Source of the DNA: Woeseiaceae bacterium
GTDB lineage: Bacteria; Pseudomonadota; Gammaproteobacteria; Steroidobacterales; Woeseiaceae
Reading direction: 5' to 3'
NCBI GenBank assembly: GCA_030065915.1
Contig: JASJCQ010000012.1
Location: 62,001 to 126,000 of the forward strand
DNA length: 64,000 nt
Part shown: positions 16,683-26,279 of the stretch, piece by piece
Numbering within the stretch: the stretch's first letter is position 1
Layout of the letters: each line of letters begins with the position of its first letter
Program-made: the position numbers and the translations under genes
Notes under the pieces: model-generated
Told to the model about the DNA's origin: nothing
Database searches by the model: none
The model's input: the letters and a program-made list of their open reading frames with translations, nothing else

Positions 16683-17053
16683 AGCCCTAATCGCGCACTG
16701 ACCTGAGCAAGCCCCTGGATGCGTCCTCGACAAGATCGAGGACGCGTTCAAACCCGCTCGCGCCACCGTAATACGGATCGGGGACCTCCCGTTCGCGGCT
16801 CTCGGAATAGTCGAGAAAGAGCCGGATCTTGCCGTGGTGACTGCTGTCGCTCTGCCGGATCAGCATTCGGTGATTGTCCTCGTCCATCGCGAGGATCAGG
16901 TCAAAACGCTCGAAGTCGGAATCCTGGACGCGCCGGGCGCGAATATCGGACAGCGATACGCCCCGACGTTCGGCTGCGGCCTGCGAGCGGCGGTCCGGCG
17001 GCTCTCCAACGTGATAGGCGTGGGTGCCTGCGGAATCGATCGTGAACTCATCG
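16683..17053 (-). repeat. Duplicated segment, copy 2 (matches 14747-15117)
   Basis: The copy inside the intact phosphatase gene. See copy 1 for the boundaries. Confidence 0.9.
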
Positions 17054-17160
17054 ATCAAACCTGCCTCGCTGACGACATGCCGAAAAACGCCCTCGGCAGT
17101 CGGTGACCGGCAGATATTGCCCATGCAGACGAACAGCACGCTTTCAATTTTCGAAGACAT
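16687..17160 (-). CDS. Low-molecular-weight protein-tyrosine phosphatase
   Basis: 157 aa, normal length. The active-site loop is VCMGNICRSPTAEG with Cys12 and Arg18, and the general acid is Asp128 in DPYYGG. AAGGGA lies 7 nt before the ATG. In Pseudomonas-type synteny the ptp gene follows kdsB on the same strand; here the plus-strand photolyase gene lies between them. In other bacteria these enzymes counter tyrosine kinases in capsule or envelope control. Confidence 0.93.
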   Translation of the reverse strand: MSSKIESVLFVCMGNICRSPTAEGVFRHVVSEAGLIDEFTIDSAGTHAYHVGEPPDRRSQAAAERRGVSLSDIRARRVQDSDFERFDLILAMDEDNHRMLIRQSDSSHHGKIRLFLDYSESREREVPDPYYGGASGFERVLDLVEDASRGLLRSVRD

Positions 17161-17295
17161 CGAGTCATCCCTTTAGACGGCCGACCCAGTCCGAATCGAC
17201 CGGCAAATACAAACAAATACAAAAGCGCCCTGCACCGGCCGTTTCGGAGCAACACGAAGCGCTAAACTTACGCTCAAGCATAAAAGGAAAGTTTC

Positions 17296-18780
17296 TTGAG
17301 CAAAAGCAAACTGCTTGTCATTCTCGGCGACCAGCTGTTCGCGCCGAAGCACCTGCCTCCGCCGGCCGACGTGCAGGTGTACCTGGCGGAAGACCACGGC
17401 CTGTGCACCAATGTCAGACATCACCAGCAGAAGATCGTATTCTTCTTCGCGGCGATGCGCGCCTATGCCGATGAGCTGCGCGGCGCGGGCTATGAAGTGA
17501 CCTATCGAAGCATCGACGATAAGCAGCAGACGAGCTATGTCGATGACCTGCGGCAATTCATCGACTCAGCCGACGTCGACGGACTCACTACATTCGAAAT
17601 AGAAGATCGCGAAGCCGAAAACATGATCGCGAACTTCGCCGAGAGCAAAAATCTCTCGCGCGAGGTGCTTACCTCGCCGGGGTTCACCTGCTCACGAGAC
17701 GCATTCGAGCAATACGCCAGCAGTCACAAGCGCTTGCACATGGCGGACTTCTACAAGCAGCGACGCCGCGCCTTGCGACTATTGATGGACGGCGACAAGC
17801 CAGCGGGCGGCCAGTGGAGCTTCGACGAAGACAACCGCAAGAAGCTGCCGAAGAACGTCGAGCCGCCGGTCATCCCGCCTGCGGACGCGACACCGCACGT
17901 AGCGGCGGCAAAGGACAGCGTGTCCACGCTGTTCGGCGATCATCCCGGCAGTGTCGAGGACTTCTGGTGGCCAACAACGCGCGTGCAGGCCCGGGAGTGG
18001 CTGGCCGACTTTGTGACAGCGCGTCTGGATAACTTTGGCCCGTACGAAGACGCGATGACGACGCGGTCGGCCACGGTCTTCCACAGCGCGCTGAGCCCGT
18101 TGATCAACGTCGGCCTTCTGACGCCGGACGAAGTTATATCAGCAGTGATGGAACGCAGCAGCGAAGCGCCGATCCAGAGCGTCGAAGGCTTCGCCCGGCA
18201 GCTCATCGGCTGGCGCGAGTTCATCCGTGGTGTCTACCACACCAAAGGCGAGGAACAGGCGGCCCTGAACTTCTGGTCGCACAGAAGGAAACTGACGCAG
18301 GCCTGGTACGACGGGACGACGGGAATACCGCCGCTCGACGACAGCATCAGGACGGCTGACAGGCTCGCATGGACACATCACATCCCCCGCTTGATGGTGC
18401 TCGGCAACCTGATGACCCTGTGTGAGATAGAGCCGCATGAAGCGCATCGATGGTTCATGGAAATGTACATCGATTCGGCGGACTGGGTCATGGGACCAAA
18501 CGTTTACGGCATGGGAATTTTCAGCGACGGCGGCATCTTCGCAACCAAGCCCTATATCTGCGGGTCCAACTACCTGCTGAAGATGAGCGACTATAAGAAA
18601 GGAGACTGGTGCGACACGGTCGACGGACTCTACTGGCGCTTTATCGACAAGAATCGCGACTTCTTCGGCGCCAACCCTCGCCTGTCACTGATGCCGCGCG
18701 CTCTCGACAGGCTCAAAGATGAGCGACGCACCAAGATCTTCGCCTGCGCCGAAGCGTTCATCGACAAATTCACTGCATAG
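17296..18780 (+). CDS. Cryptochrome/photolyase-related protein (DPRP family)
   Basis: 494 aa. The N-terminal Rossmann-like domain (LLVILGDQLF... RHHQQKIVFFFAAMRAYADEL) and the C-terminal FAD-binding helical domain (RQLIGWREFIRGVY, WVMGPNVYGMGIFSDGG) are those of the prokaryotic (6-4) photolyase/CryB group. In the Fe-S members the motif after the conserved MSDY carries a CxxC pair; here it reads MSDYKKGDWCD, so that pair is lost, leaving Cys439 plus scattered Cys375 and Cys422. A cluster is therefore unlikely, and the protein belongs to the cluster-less subgroup. Start is TTG at 17296 with AAGGAAAG upstream. The 3' end overlaps kdsB by 11 bp. Confidence 0.88.
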   Translation: MSKSKLLVILGDQLFAPKHLPPPADVQVYLAEDHGLCTNVRHHQQKIVFFFAAMRAYADELRGAGYEVTYRSIDDKQQTSYVDDLRQFIDSADVDGLTTFEIEDREAENMIANFAESKNLSREVLTSPGFTCSRDAFEQYASSHKRLHMADFYKQRRRALRLLMDGDKPAGGQWSFDEDNRKKLPKNVEPPVIPPADATPHVAAAKDSVSTLFGDHPGSVEDFWWPTTRVQAREWLADFVTARLDNFGPYEDAMTTRSATVFHSALSPLINVGLLTPDEVISAVMERSSEAPIQSVEGFARQLIGWREFIRGVYHTKGEEQAALNFWSHRRKLTQAWYDGTTGIPPLDDSIRTADRLAWTHHIPRLMVLGNLMTLCEIEPHEAHRWFMEMYIDSADWVMGPNVYGMGIFSDGGIFATKPYICGSNYLLKMSDYKKGDWCDTVDGLYWRFIDKNRDFFGANPRLSLMPRALDRLKDERRTKIFACAEAFIDKFTA

Positions 18781-19513
18781 CTTTCAGCGCTTCTTCGGCC
18801 GCTGCGAGGTCTGCCTCGGTGTCGACGCCGGTGCCGGGACGTACATCGGGAATTCCGACCGCTATCGTCATCCCCATGGACAGGGCGCGCAGCTGCTCCA
18901 GCTGCTCGGTTCTCTCCAACAGCGATGCCTCAGCCTCGACAAAGGCCCTCAGCGCGCGGCAGCGATAGGCGTAGATCCCGTGATGCTGCAGCGCGTCATC
19001 GATGGCGGCTGAATTGTCGCGAGGGTACGGTATCGATGCGCGACTGAAATACAGGGCGTGCCCCGAGTAGTCGCGAACGACCTTGACCACATTCGGGTTC
19101 TCAAAATCCTCAACCGTTTGCACAGGCGATGCCAGCGTGGCGATGTCCGCACCGCCGTCTGCGAGCAATGCTGCAGCCTGATCGATCAGCTGCGGCGGCA
19201 TCGCGGGCTCATCGCCCTGCAGGTTGACGACGATCGTTTCGTCGCCCCAATCGCACAAGTCTGCGACCTCGGCGATGCGTTCCGTGCCGGACTGGTGATG
19301 CTCGCCCGTCATACAGACGGTGCCACCGAAGCCCTCGACGACCTCGGCGATACGCTCGTCATCGGTCGCGACGATGACCTCCTGCGCCCCGCTCTCCGAT
19401 CCCCGTTCGACGACGTGCTGGATCATAGGCTTGCCGCAGATGTCACGCAGTGGCTTGCCGGGCAAGCGCGTAGACTCGTACCGGGATGGAATGACAACAA
19501 CAAACTCAGTCAT
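18770..19513 (-). CDS. kdsB: 3-deoxy-manno-octulosonate cytidylyltransferase (CMP-Kdo synthetase)
   Basis: 247 aa. It activates Kdo for lipid A inner core synthesis. N-terminal VVIPSRYESTRLPGKPL is the nucleotidyltransferase signature; TDDERI, NLQGDEP and GIYAYR are also conserved. The start overlaps the lpxK stop by 8 nt (ATGACTGA). Confidence 0.97.
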   Translation of the reverse strand: MTEFVVVIPSRYESTRLPGKPLRDICGKPMIQHVVERGSESGAQEVIVATDDERIAEVVEGFGGTVCMTGEHHQSGTERIAEVADLCDWGDETIVVNLQGDEPAMPPQLIDQAAALLADGGADIATLASPVQTVEDFENPNVVKVVRDYSGHALYFSRASIPYPRDNSAAIDDALQHHGIYAYRCRALRAFVEAEASLLERTEQLEQLRALSMGMTIAVGIPDVRPGTGVDTEADLAAAEEALKAMQ

Positions 19514-20522
19514 ATCGAAGCCGTTCGTCGTTGAGGCGCGATTCGACCTGCGCGAGCCACGCGTTCGCCATCGCCGGATCGAAATGCACTGACACCGGAA
19601 CGTACCAGACGTTGTCAGCCACGGGCTGTTTGAGCTTCACGACGTCTTTCTCGGTCATCATGACTGGAGTGTCGTGATCAAACTGGCCGAGATCAATCGC
19701 TTCGTGATCGCGCAGCGGGTACTCCAGGACCTCGATTTCAAAACCTCTCAGCAAATCGAAGAACCGCTGCGGGTTTCCAATCGCCGCAACGGCATTCACG
19801 GTCTGGCCGGCAAAGGCCTCCAGGGGGCGCAGCAGGGAATCATCCGCCCGGCACGCATCTCCGGCGCGCAATTCGAAGCACAGCGCGTTTTGCTCAGCAG
19901 TCGTCGAGTCGGCGTCACCACACATACCGTTGATCAGGACCTGGTCGACACTCAGCAGCCGGCGCGCGGACTCCCGCAGAGGGCCGGCCGGCAACAAGTG
20001 GCGATTGCCCAGTCGCCGCTCGCCGTCGATGACGCAGATTTCGTAGGACCGGTGCAATGCGTAGTGCTGCAGACCGTCATCGGCAATGACAATATCGGCA
20101 CCCTCGTCAACGAGCATTTTGGCTGCCCTCCCCCTGTCAGCATCGACGATGACCGGGCAGCCCGTACGTTTCGCCATCAGCACAGGCTCGTCTCCGACGA
20201 TTGCAGCATCGCTGGCCGAATCGACACGCAGCGATGCATCACTACCGCTGCCGCCGTATCCCCGGCTGACGATGCCCGGCCGGTATCCTCGCTCCGTCAG
20301 TCTCTCAGACAGCCATATCGTAATCGGGGTCTTGCCCGTTCCGCCCGCCGTGATATTCCCGATAACCAACAGCGGCACGCCAGCATCGACCTTCGGCAGC
20401 AGGTTGTTGCGATACAGCGCGCGGCGTACGCTGCTGACGATCCAGAATACCAGCGAGAGTGGCAGGAGGATCCAGTACCAGCTCGATCCCTCGTACCAGA
20501 TGCGGTGGAAAAAGCGGTACAC
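19506..20522 (-). CDS. lpxK: Tetraacyldisaccharide 4'-kinase LpxK
   Basis: 338 aa. It phosphorylates the lipid A precursor at the inner membrane. N-terminal membrane helix (WYWILLPLSLVFWIVSSVR), P-loop NITAGGTGKTPITIWL, and the motifs SRGYGG and ADDGLQH. GTG start at 20520-20522 with AAAGG seven nt upstream. Downstream of msbA, upstream of kdsB. Confidence 0.96.
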   Translation of the reverse strand: MYRFFHRIWYEGSSWYWILLPLSLVFWIVSSVRRALYRNNLLPKVDAGVPLLVIGNITAGGTGKTPITIWLSERLTERGYRPGIVSRGYGGSGSDASLRVDSASDAAIVGDEPVLMAKRTGCPVIVDADRGRAAKMLVDEGADIVIADDGLQHYALHRSYEICVIDGERRLGNRHLLPAGPLRESARRLLSVDQVLINGMCGDADSTTAEQNALCFELRAGDACRADDSLLRPLEAFAGQTVNAVAAIGNPQRFFDLLRGFEIEVLEYPLRDHEAIDLGQFDHDTPVMMTEKDVVKLKQPVADNVWYVPVSVHFDPAMANAWLAQVESRLNDERLRYD

Positions 20523-20531
20523 GCGCGACCT

Positions 20532-22304
20532 TTAACTTTCTTCGAACTGCATACGATGCAGAGCTGCGTAGTGACCGTTTTGCGAGATCAGTTCGGCGTG
20601 AGTACCGGACTCCACGATCCGGCCCTGGTCCAGCACGATGATCTTGTCGGCGCTTTCGACGGTAGACAAACGATGCGCGATGACCAGCGTCGTGCGGCCC
20701 TTCATCAGCTTCGTCAGAGCATCCTGGATGATGCGTTCCGACTTCGTATCGAGCGACGACGTCGCTTCGTCGAGAATCAACACCGGCGCATCCTTCAGCA
20801 GCGCCCGAGCGATTGCGATGCGCTGGCGTTGTCCACCTGACAGTAATGCACCGCGATCGCCGACCCGGGTCTCCAGGCCGTCGGGCAACTCCGAGACAAA
20901 CTCGAGCACGTAAGCGGCCTCGGCCGCCTGCAGCAGTTCAGAGCGTGAATGCTCCTTCAACTGCCCGTAGGCGATATTGTTGGCGATCGTATCGTTGAAC
21001 AGCACAACGTCCTGGCTCACGACCGCGATATTTCGTCGCAGGCTATCCAGTGTGTATTCCTGGACCGGAACGCCATCCAGCAGTAGCTCCCCGTCATCGA
21101 TATCGTAGAAGCGAGGCAGCAGGCTCACCAACGTGCTCTTGCCGCTGCCTGAATGACCGACCAGCGCGATGGTCTGACCCTGCGATGCCGTGAATGAAAT
21201 ATTCCTGACAACCGTATCGTCAGCGTTGTCATAACCGAAAGTCACGTCTCGAAACTCAACATCCCCCTTGGAGCGGCCGAGCTCGCGTTCTCCCGTGTCG
21301 ACTTCAACCTGCTCATCCATGACGCGAAACAGGCTGTCCGCGGCCGCGATTCCACGTTGCAGGGTTGCGTTGACGTTCGTTATCCGACGCACCGGCTGCA
21401 GCATCAGCATCATGGCGCCGAAGAAGGCCATGAATCGGCCGACGTACGATCCGTCGCTATCGAGAGCCTCACCGCCGGCGATGTAGATGACGAGTGCAAT
21501 ACCGAAGCCGAAAACAACCTGCGTCACCGCAACGCCGAGTGACTTGGTTCGAATGAGCTTCAGGTTCTGCAGTCGATTACGTTCATCAACGCCGACCAGC
21601 CGCTCCTTCTCATACTCATAGCCACCGAAAGCTTTGACTTCGCGGTTGCCGTGCAGAATCTCTTCTGTAACTTGCGTGACTTCGCCGATCGTATCCTGTA
21701 TCCGGCTACTGTAACGCCGAAACGCAATACCCAGCAGTCGAACAAGCGCTGCGATAAACGGAAAAACGATAGCGACATACAGAGTAAGCGTCACGCTGTT
21801 GTAGAGCATGACGGCAATCGCTGCAATGACGGTCAGCACGTCTCTGACCGCGATGGTTACGACACTGGTCACCGACTCCGCCACCATCTCTACGTTGTAA
21901 GTCAGGCGCGACATCAACGGACCCATGTCTTCCTTGTCGAAGAATCGCATGGGCAGCTCGAGAAAACGCTGAAACACCTGGCGACGCAGCGAACTGATCA
22001 CACCGCGGCCGATCCAGCCCAGGGAAAACTCGGTCGCGAAACCGGAAAGTCCGCGCAGGATAAAGGCCGCTACGAAAGCACCGGCAAGCCACAGACGAAT
22101 GTCTTCGTCTTTCTGCACAAACAGGCGGTTTAAGAGCGGCTCCAGCAATTGCACCAAGGCAGCTTCGGTCAGCGCCGTGACAACCATGGCGACCAGCGCA
22201 ATAACGAAGATGCCGAAATTCGGCGTGACGTAAGTCCAGAGCCTGCGATAGATGGCCTTTGCGTCGGGGCCGGTCGCCTGGGAGATTTGGTCGGACGAGG
22301 ACAC
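20532..22304 (-). CDS. msbA: Lipid A/LPS flippase MsbA (ABC transporter)
   Basis: 590 aa half-transporter with six membrane helices and an ABC domain: Walker [12 protein letters not shown], signature LLSGGQRQRIAIARALL, Walker B VLILDEATSSLD, H-loop IAHRLST. Its place directly before lpxK identifies it as MsbA rather than a drug exporter. The GTG start shares one base with the exbD stop (TAGTG). Confidence 0.95.
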   Translation of the reverse strand: MSSSDQISQATGPDAKAIYRRLWTYVTPNFGIFVIALVAMVVTALTEAALVQLLEPLLNRLFVQKDEDIRLWLAGAFVAAFILRGLSGFATEFSLGWIGRGVISSLRRQVFQRFLELPMRFFDKEDMGPLMSRLTYNVEMVAESVTSVVTIAVRDVLTVIAAIAVMLYNSVTLTLYVAIVFPFIAALVRLLGIAFRRYSSRIQDTIGEVTQVTEEILHGNREVKAFGGYEYEKERLVGVDERNRLQNLKLIRTKSLGVAVTQVVFGFGIALVIYIAGGEALDSDGSYVGRFMAFFGAMMLMLQPVRRITNVNATLQRGIAAADSLFRVMDEQVEVDTGERELGRSKGDVEFRDVTFGYDNADDTVVRNISFTASQGQTIALVGHSGSGKSTLVSLLPRFYDIDDGELLLDGVPVQEYTLDSLRRNIAVVSQDVVLFNDTIANNIAYGQLKEHSRSELLQAAEAAYVLEFVSELPDGLETRVGDRGALLSGGQRQRIAIARALLKDAPVLILDEATSSLDTKSERIIQDALTKLMKGRTTLVIAHRLSTVESADKIIVLDQGRIVESGTHAELISQNGHYAALHRMQFEES

Positions 22305-22723
22305 TATTCCGACTCGTTCACCGTAGCGATATTGATCGTTGTGAAACCGAGTTTTCCGGCCACGTCCATAGCCGTGACGACATACTGGTGCCTGGCGTTG
22401 GCGTCCGCGCTGATTGTCAGCGGCAGATCGCTGTTTCCACCGGAGACTTTCTGCAACGCATTGCGGATAGTCTCCGGTCGCGAGTTGACCAGTTCGCGGC
22501 CGTTCACCAGGAACGTACCCGCCTCGGTGATCATGATATCGACCTGGTCCGCCACCTCTTCGACGGCCGACGCGCTGTCCGACTCCGGCAGGTTGATGGC
22601 GATCTGCGACTGTTTGACGAAACTCGTGGACACCATGAAGAAGATCAACAACAGCAAGACAACATCGATCAGCGACGTCAGATTCACTTCCGGCTGCGTG
22701 CGCGGTCGCACGTTCAGGTTCAT
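22304..22723 (-). CDS. exbD: ExbD/TolR-family biopolymer transport protein
   Basis: 139 aa. One N-terminal membrane helix (LIDVVLLLLIFFMVSTSF) with the conserved Asp20 needed for proton-driven coupling, then a periplasmic domain. Overlaps exbB by 4 nt. A 336-codon frame to 23314 simply runs through exbB out of frame and is rejected. An ExbB-ExbD pair upstream of msbA/lpxK is conserved in Pseudomonas-like genomes; its TonB partner is unknown. Confidence 0.93.
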   Translation of the reverse strand: MNLNVRPRTQPEVNLTSLIDVVLLLLIFFMVSTSFVKQSQIAINLPESDSASAVEEVADQVDIMITEAGTFLVNGRELVNSRPETIRNALQKVSGGNSDLPLTISADANARHQYVVTAMDVAGKLGFTTINIATVNESE

Positions 22724-23340
22724 TTTCTGACCTTCTGCTGGCGTCGGTGTAGGGCTTCGACGAGTTTGATCGCTTCTTTCTCCATGAACACGACCAGCGT
22801 GTCGATGCGATTGCGGTAATAGCGATAGCCGATCAACGCCGGAATCGCGACGGTGAGTCCGGCAGCCGTTGTAATCAACGCCTCCGCGATACCACCGGCA
22901 AGCTGAGTTGGGTCTCCGACACCGTAGGTCGTGATGGCAGTGAAGACCTTGACCATGCCAATTACGGTGCCCAGCAATCCGAGCAATGGCGATATCGCCG
23001 CAATCGTTCCGAGGGTTTCCAGGTAGCGCTCGAGCTCGTGCACGACGTGGCGACCGGTGTCTTCGATGCTGTCTTTCATGATCGATCGCTCGCGATCGCG
23101 GTTCATCAGGCCCGCTGCCAGAATCTGCCCGAGGGGCGAACCCTGGTGGAGACTTTGAATCTGTTTCTGGTCCAGCTGGTCCTTCTTGACCCAGCCCCAG
23201 ACTTTGCTCGTCAGGTCGTCTGGTATGACGCGCTTGGGTTGCAGCGTCCAGAAACGCTCGAGGACGATCCCCATCGCGATAATCGCGCACAGGATGATGG
23301 GCGCCATCATCCATCCACCGGACTTAACTATTTCGACCAT
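22720..23340 (-). CDS. exbB: ExbB/TolQ/MotA-family proton channel protein
   Basis: 206 aa with three membrane segments (WMMAPIILCAIIAMGIVLER; IAAISPLLGLLGTVIGMVKVF; ALITTAAGLTVAIPALIGYR). The GLLGTVIGM and TTAAGLTVAIPA motifs are typical. Partner of the overlapping ExbD. Confidence 0.93.
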   Translation of the reverse strand: MVEIVKSGGWMMAPIILCAIIAMGIVLERFWTLQPKRVIPDDLTSKVWGWVKKDQLDQKQIQSLHQGSPLGQILAAGLMNRDRERSIMKDSIEDTGRHVVHELERYLETLGTIAAISPLLGLLGTVIGMVKVFTAITTYGVGDPTQLAGGIAEALITTAAGLTVAIPALIGYRYYRNRIDTLVVFMEKEAIKLVEALHRRQQKVRK

Positions 23341-23382
23341 TCACAGCGACTCGTGGAAAAACCGGAATATACCGTGATGGGT

Positions 23383-25680
23383 TCAAAAATTCTCGGTGCG
23401 ACTCGCTGGATCGCGTGGCGGTTCCCGATGCCAGCGTTTCAGATTGTCGCGCCGATGCCTGAACGCAAGCACCGGATCACGTCCTCGACAGATCTCGATA
23501 CCGATCGCGCCCTCGTCGGCGGTGTTGAGAACGACCGTGCCCTGGTCCTCCCAGCGTTGCACGATGGCCGGATCGGGCAGTTTCCAGCGATTCCGGTAGC
23601 CAGCCGATATGACTGCGAAGGACGGCGACAACGTCGCGACCAGTGTAGGCGTCGACGAGGTTCGGCTGCCGTGATGCGGGACCGACAACAACGATACGGG
23701 CGTCCGGTGCCGTTTCAGCAGTTCGCGTTCGGCGTTTGCTTCGATATCCCCGGTCAACAGGGCAACCTGCTCGCCCAACGAGACCCTGAGGACACAGGAT
23801 GCGTCGTTGCCGGATGCCTCGCCGACGACGACCGGCAGCAGGACCTCGAATCGTACACCGTCCCAGACCCAGGCCTGATCGCCGTGGCAGTACGTCCAGT
23901 CGTCACCGTCCAGCGCTTCCCCGGCCAGTATGCTTGAGATTGCCAGCGACTTTTTCAGCGCGGTTAGGCCACCGGAGTGATCCAGGTCCGCATGCGAAAC
24001 AACCAGACGGTCAATGCTGTCGATTCCGGATGCGGCGAGGTAGGGCAATATCGTCGAGTCGGCGGCGCTGCGGCCGCCGCGAAACGCCGGACCCGTGTCG
24101 TACAGCAGGCGATGTCGTTTTGTCTCGACCAGCACTGCGGTGCCCTGCCCCACGTCAAGAAACGTCGTCCTGACACAGCCGTCCCCGGTACGGTCTGCGA
24201 CAGGAAACAGCAATGGCAGCAGGCAGGCGAGTGCCACACCGCGACCGGGAAAGCCCCTCGGCAAGATGATCCATGCGGCAACGCCTGTCGCCGCGGCGAA
24301 GGAGACACTGTTCGACATCGAGACGGGCATCGCTTTGCCCGCCCGGCTTGCCATTGCATCGAGCCATTCGACAGACCACGCAGCGATGGGCAGCGCGATG
24401 GAGTCTCCATAAGGCGCAAGCAGGGACAACAGCGTTGTCGGGACGGTCAGAGCGCTGAACAGCGGGACAGCAACGAGGTTCAGCAGCGGTGCGGTCAGCG
24501 AGACGCTGCCGAAGTGCGCAGCCGTGACCCAAAGTAGCATTACAAAGAGCCCGCTCTGCACAAAAACCAGCTGCCCGGCCCGATGCATGACCAACGCCGG
24601 TAGCGTTGCCGGCGGCGTTAGCGACCGCCGGATAGCAATCCAGATCAGCGTTGCCACCGCGAGAAATGACAGCGCAAAGCCCGCCGAGTAGGCCGACAAG
24701 GGATCGAGAGACAGGACAATCATCCCGGCGACAGCGAGCACGTGAAAGCCGTTGGTCTCACGCGCTGTTGCCCAAGCCGTCATCACAACCAGCAACATCA
24801 GGCAGGCACGTTGTGCGGGAATGCCGAAACCTGACAAGGCCGTGTAAAAAACGGCTGTCACAAAGGCCACCATCATCGCGAGGCGTCGATGATTGAGTTT
24901 CAGTCGAAGCGAGCCGGCGACCACGCGCGTGAGAACGGCTCCGATCAATGCCGCAAGTCCGATGTGAAGCCCGGAGATGGCGACAAGATGGGTCGTCCCT
25001 GACGCTGCGTATCGTTGCCACTGCGCGTCAGTCATCGCATGACGCGAACCGATGCCCAACGCCGTAATGACGGCGGCACTGTCGCGCCACGGGAGGCTTT
25101 CCTGTATGCGACTGAGCGCATGCATGCGCAGGCGTTCGATAAATCCGTCACCAGACTCAAGTAGCCTGTTTCGAATACCGTCTACGATGTAACCCGTTGC
25201 GCCGATTCCGGTGATTGCCGCAGCTTTTTCGGCATCGAAGCCGCCCGGGTTCATTAGCCCCGCAGCGCGACGGAGGCGGACCTCAAACTGCCAGCGGTCG
25301 CCGGGACGAAGTTGTACGGGCGGGTTGAACCAGGACAGCCGAATTCGCCGCGGCAGTGGCACAGAGCTTATGCAGCGCGCGTCGAACCGACTGCCCGATG
25401 CGCTTTCGACCGGGAAACCGGCGACCGTGCAGGTTACGACCAGGCTGTCGCCTTCGAGACTCAGGCTGAGCTGGTCGTCCTCCCACGCTGCAAAGCTCGC
25501 GCCCAGCAGCACCATGCCGAGCAGAATGCCGATTAAGACGTGAAAGCAACGACTGCCTGCGAGTATGATGAGGCCCGACAGGAACAGCGCTGCACTGAAT
25601 GGCGACGCGAAATTGATCACGAGTGGCGCGTTGGCGCCCGCAACCAGGCCCAGGAAGACTCTGACCAACATCCCGAGCAC
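23383..25680 (-). CDS. comEC: DNA internalisation channel ComEC/Rec2
   Basis: 765 aa, full length. N-terminal DUF4131 region, a multi-helix Competence domain (GSGTTHLVAISGLHIGLAAL-type motif near 24,960) and a C-terminal metallo-beta-lactamase domain with LDVGQGTAVLVE, SHADLDHSGG and VPHHGS. It forms the inner-membrane channel for single-stranded DNA uptake in transformation. Type IV pilus genes needed for competence are not in the window. Confidence 0.95.
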   Translation of the reverse strand: MLGMLVRVFLGLVAGANAPLVINFASPFSAALFLSGLIILAGSRCFHVLIGILLGMVLLGASFAAWEDDQLSLSLEGDSLVVTCTVAGFPVESASGSRFDARCISSVPLPRRIRLSWFNPPVQLRPGDRWQFEVRLRRAAGLMNPGGFDAEKAAAITGIGATGYIVDGIRNRLLESGDGFIERLRMHALSRIQESLPWRDSAAVITALGIGSRHAMTDAQWQRYAASGTTHLVAISGLHIGLAALIGAVLTRVVAGSLRLKLNHRRLAMMVAFVTAVFYTALSGFGIPAQRACLMLLVVMTAWATARETNGFHVLAVAGMIVLSLDPLSAYSAGFALSFLAVATLIWIAIRRSLTPPATLPALVMHRAGQLVFVQSGLFVMLLWVTAAHFGSVSLTAPLLNLVAVPLFSALTVPTTLLSLLAPYGDSIALPIAAWSVEWLDAMASRAGKAMPVSMSNSVSFAAATGVAAWIILPRGFPGRGVALACLLPLLFPVADRTGDGCVRTTFLDVGQGTAVLVETKRHRLLYDTGPAFRGGRSAADSTILPYLAASGIDSIDRLVVSHADLDHSGGLTALKKSLAISSILAGEALDGDDWTYCHGDQAWVWDGVRFEVLLPVVVGEASGNDASCVLRVSLGEQVALLTGDIEANAERELLKRHRTPVSLLSVPHHGSRTSSTPTLVATLSPSFAVISAGYRNRWKLPDPAIVQRWEDQGTVVLNTADEGAIGIEICRGRDPVLAFRHRRDNLKRWHREPPRDPASRTENF

Positions 25681-25721
25681 CTGCTGCGGCTAAAACCTAT
25701 TAGGGGCTCCGGACACCGGGC

Positions 25722-26279
25722 ATGCCAAGACGATTTTTTAAGAAGTTCTCCGTTAAACACCACCGCTTCAGTGGGCACTGGTCGATGCAGCCGTTCAGAC
25801 ACATGCTGGCCGACCAGAGACTGTGGGCGATCCGTCGCAAGACGGTTGTGCCGGCCGTGGCACTGGGAACGTTTATCGCGTTCATGCCCTTCCCCGGGCA
25901 TCCATTGCTGGCCATGTTGGCCGCCCTGTGGCGACGGGTGAACATACCGGTCGCGGCCGTGACGACACTGATCAGCAACCCGTTGACGATGCCGCCCATC
26001 TATTTCGCGTGTTACCGGGTGGGCGCCTACCTGCTTCGTGTCCCACCAGAGCCCGTCGAGTTCGAGATGTCTATGGCCTGGGTGGCGAACGTCCTGGTCA
26101 ATATCTGGCAACCGATGCTGCTTGGCTGCGTGTTCATCGGGGCGTTAGCGTCTCTGTTTGCCTACGCCGTACTGGACCTCTTCTGGCGTCGTTCCGTCGT
26201 GACCTACAAGCTGAGAAAACGCGCGATGCGGCGCCGGCAGGCGCCGGAACATCAGAATCAGTCTGCCGGGCGCAGCTGA
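25722..26279 (+). CDS. DUF2062 domain membrane protein
   Basis: 185 aa. Family hallmarks: an N-terminal basic stretch, [20 protein letters not shown] and [16 protein letters not shown], with two to three membrane helices. Function is not established. Convergent with lolD, overlapping it by 22 bp at the 3' end. Confidence 0.88.
   Translation: MPRRFFKKFSVKHHRFSGHWSMQPFRHMLADQRLWAIRRKTVVPAVALGTFIAFMPFPGHPLLAMLAALWRRVNIPVAAVTTLISNPLTMPPIYFACYRVGAYLLRVPPEPVEFEMSMAWVANVLVNIWQPMLLGCVFIGALASLFAYAVLDLFWRRSVVTYKLRKRAMRRRQAPEHQNQSAGRS

Noticed and set aside
22304..23314. 336-codon ORF with ExbD-like end
   Set aside because: The ExbD part starts at 22723; the upstream portion is exbB read out of frame.
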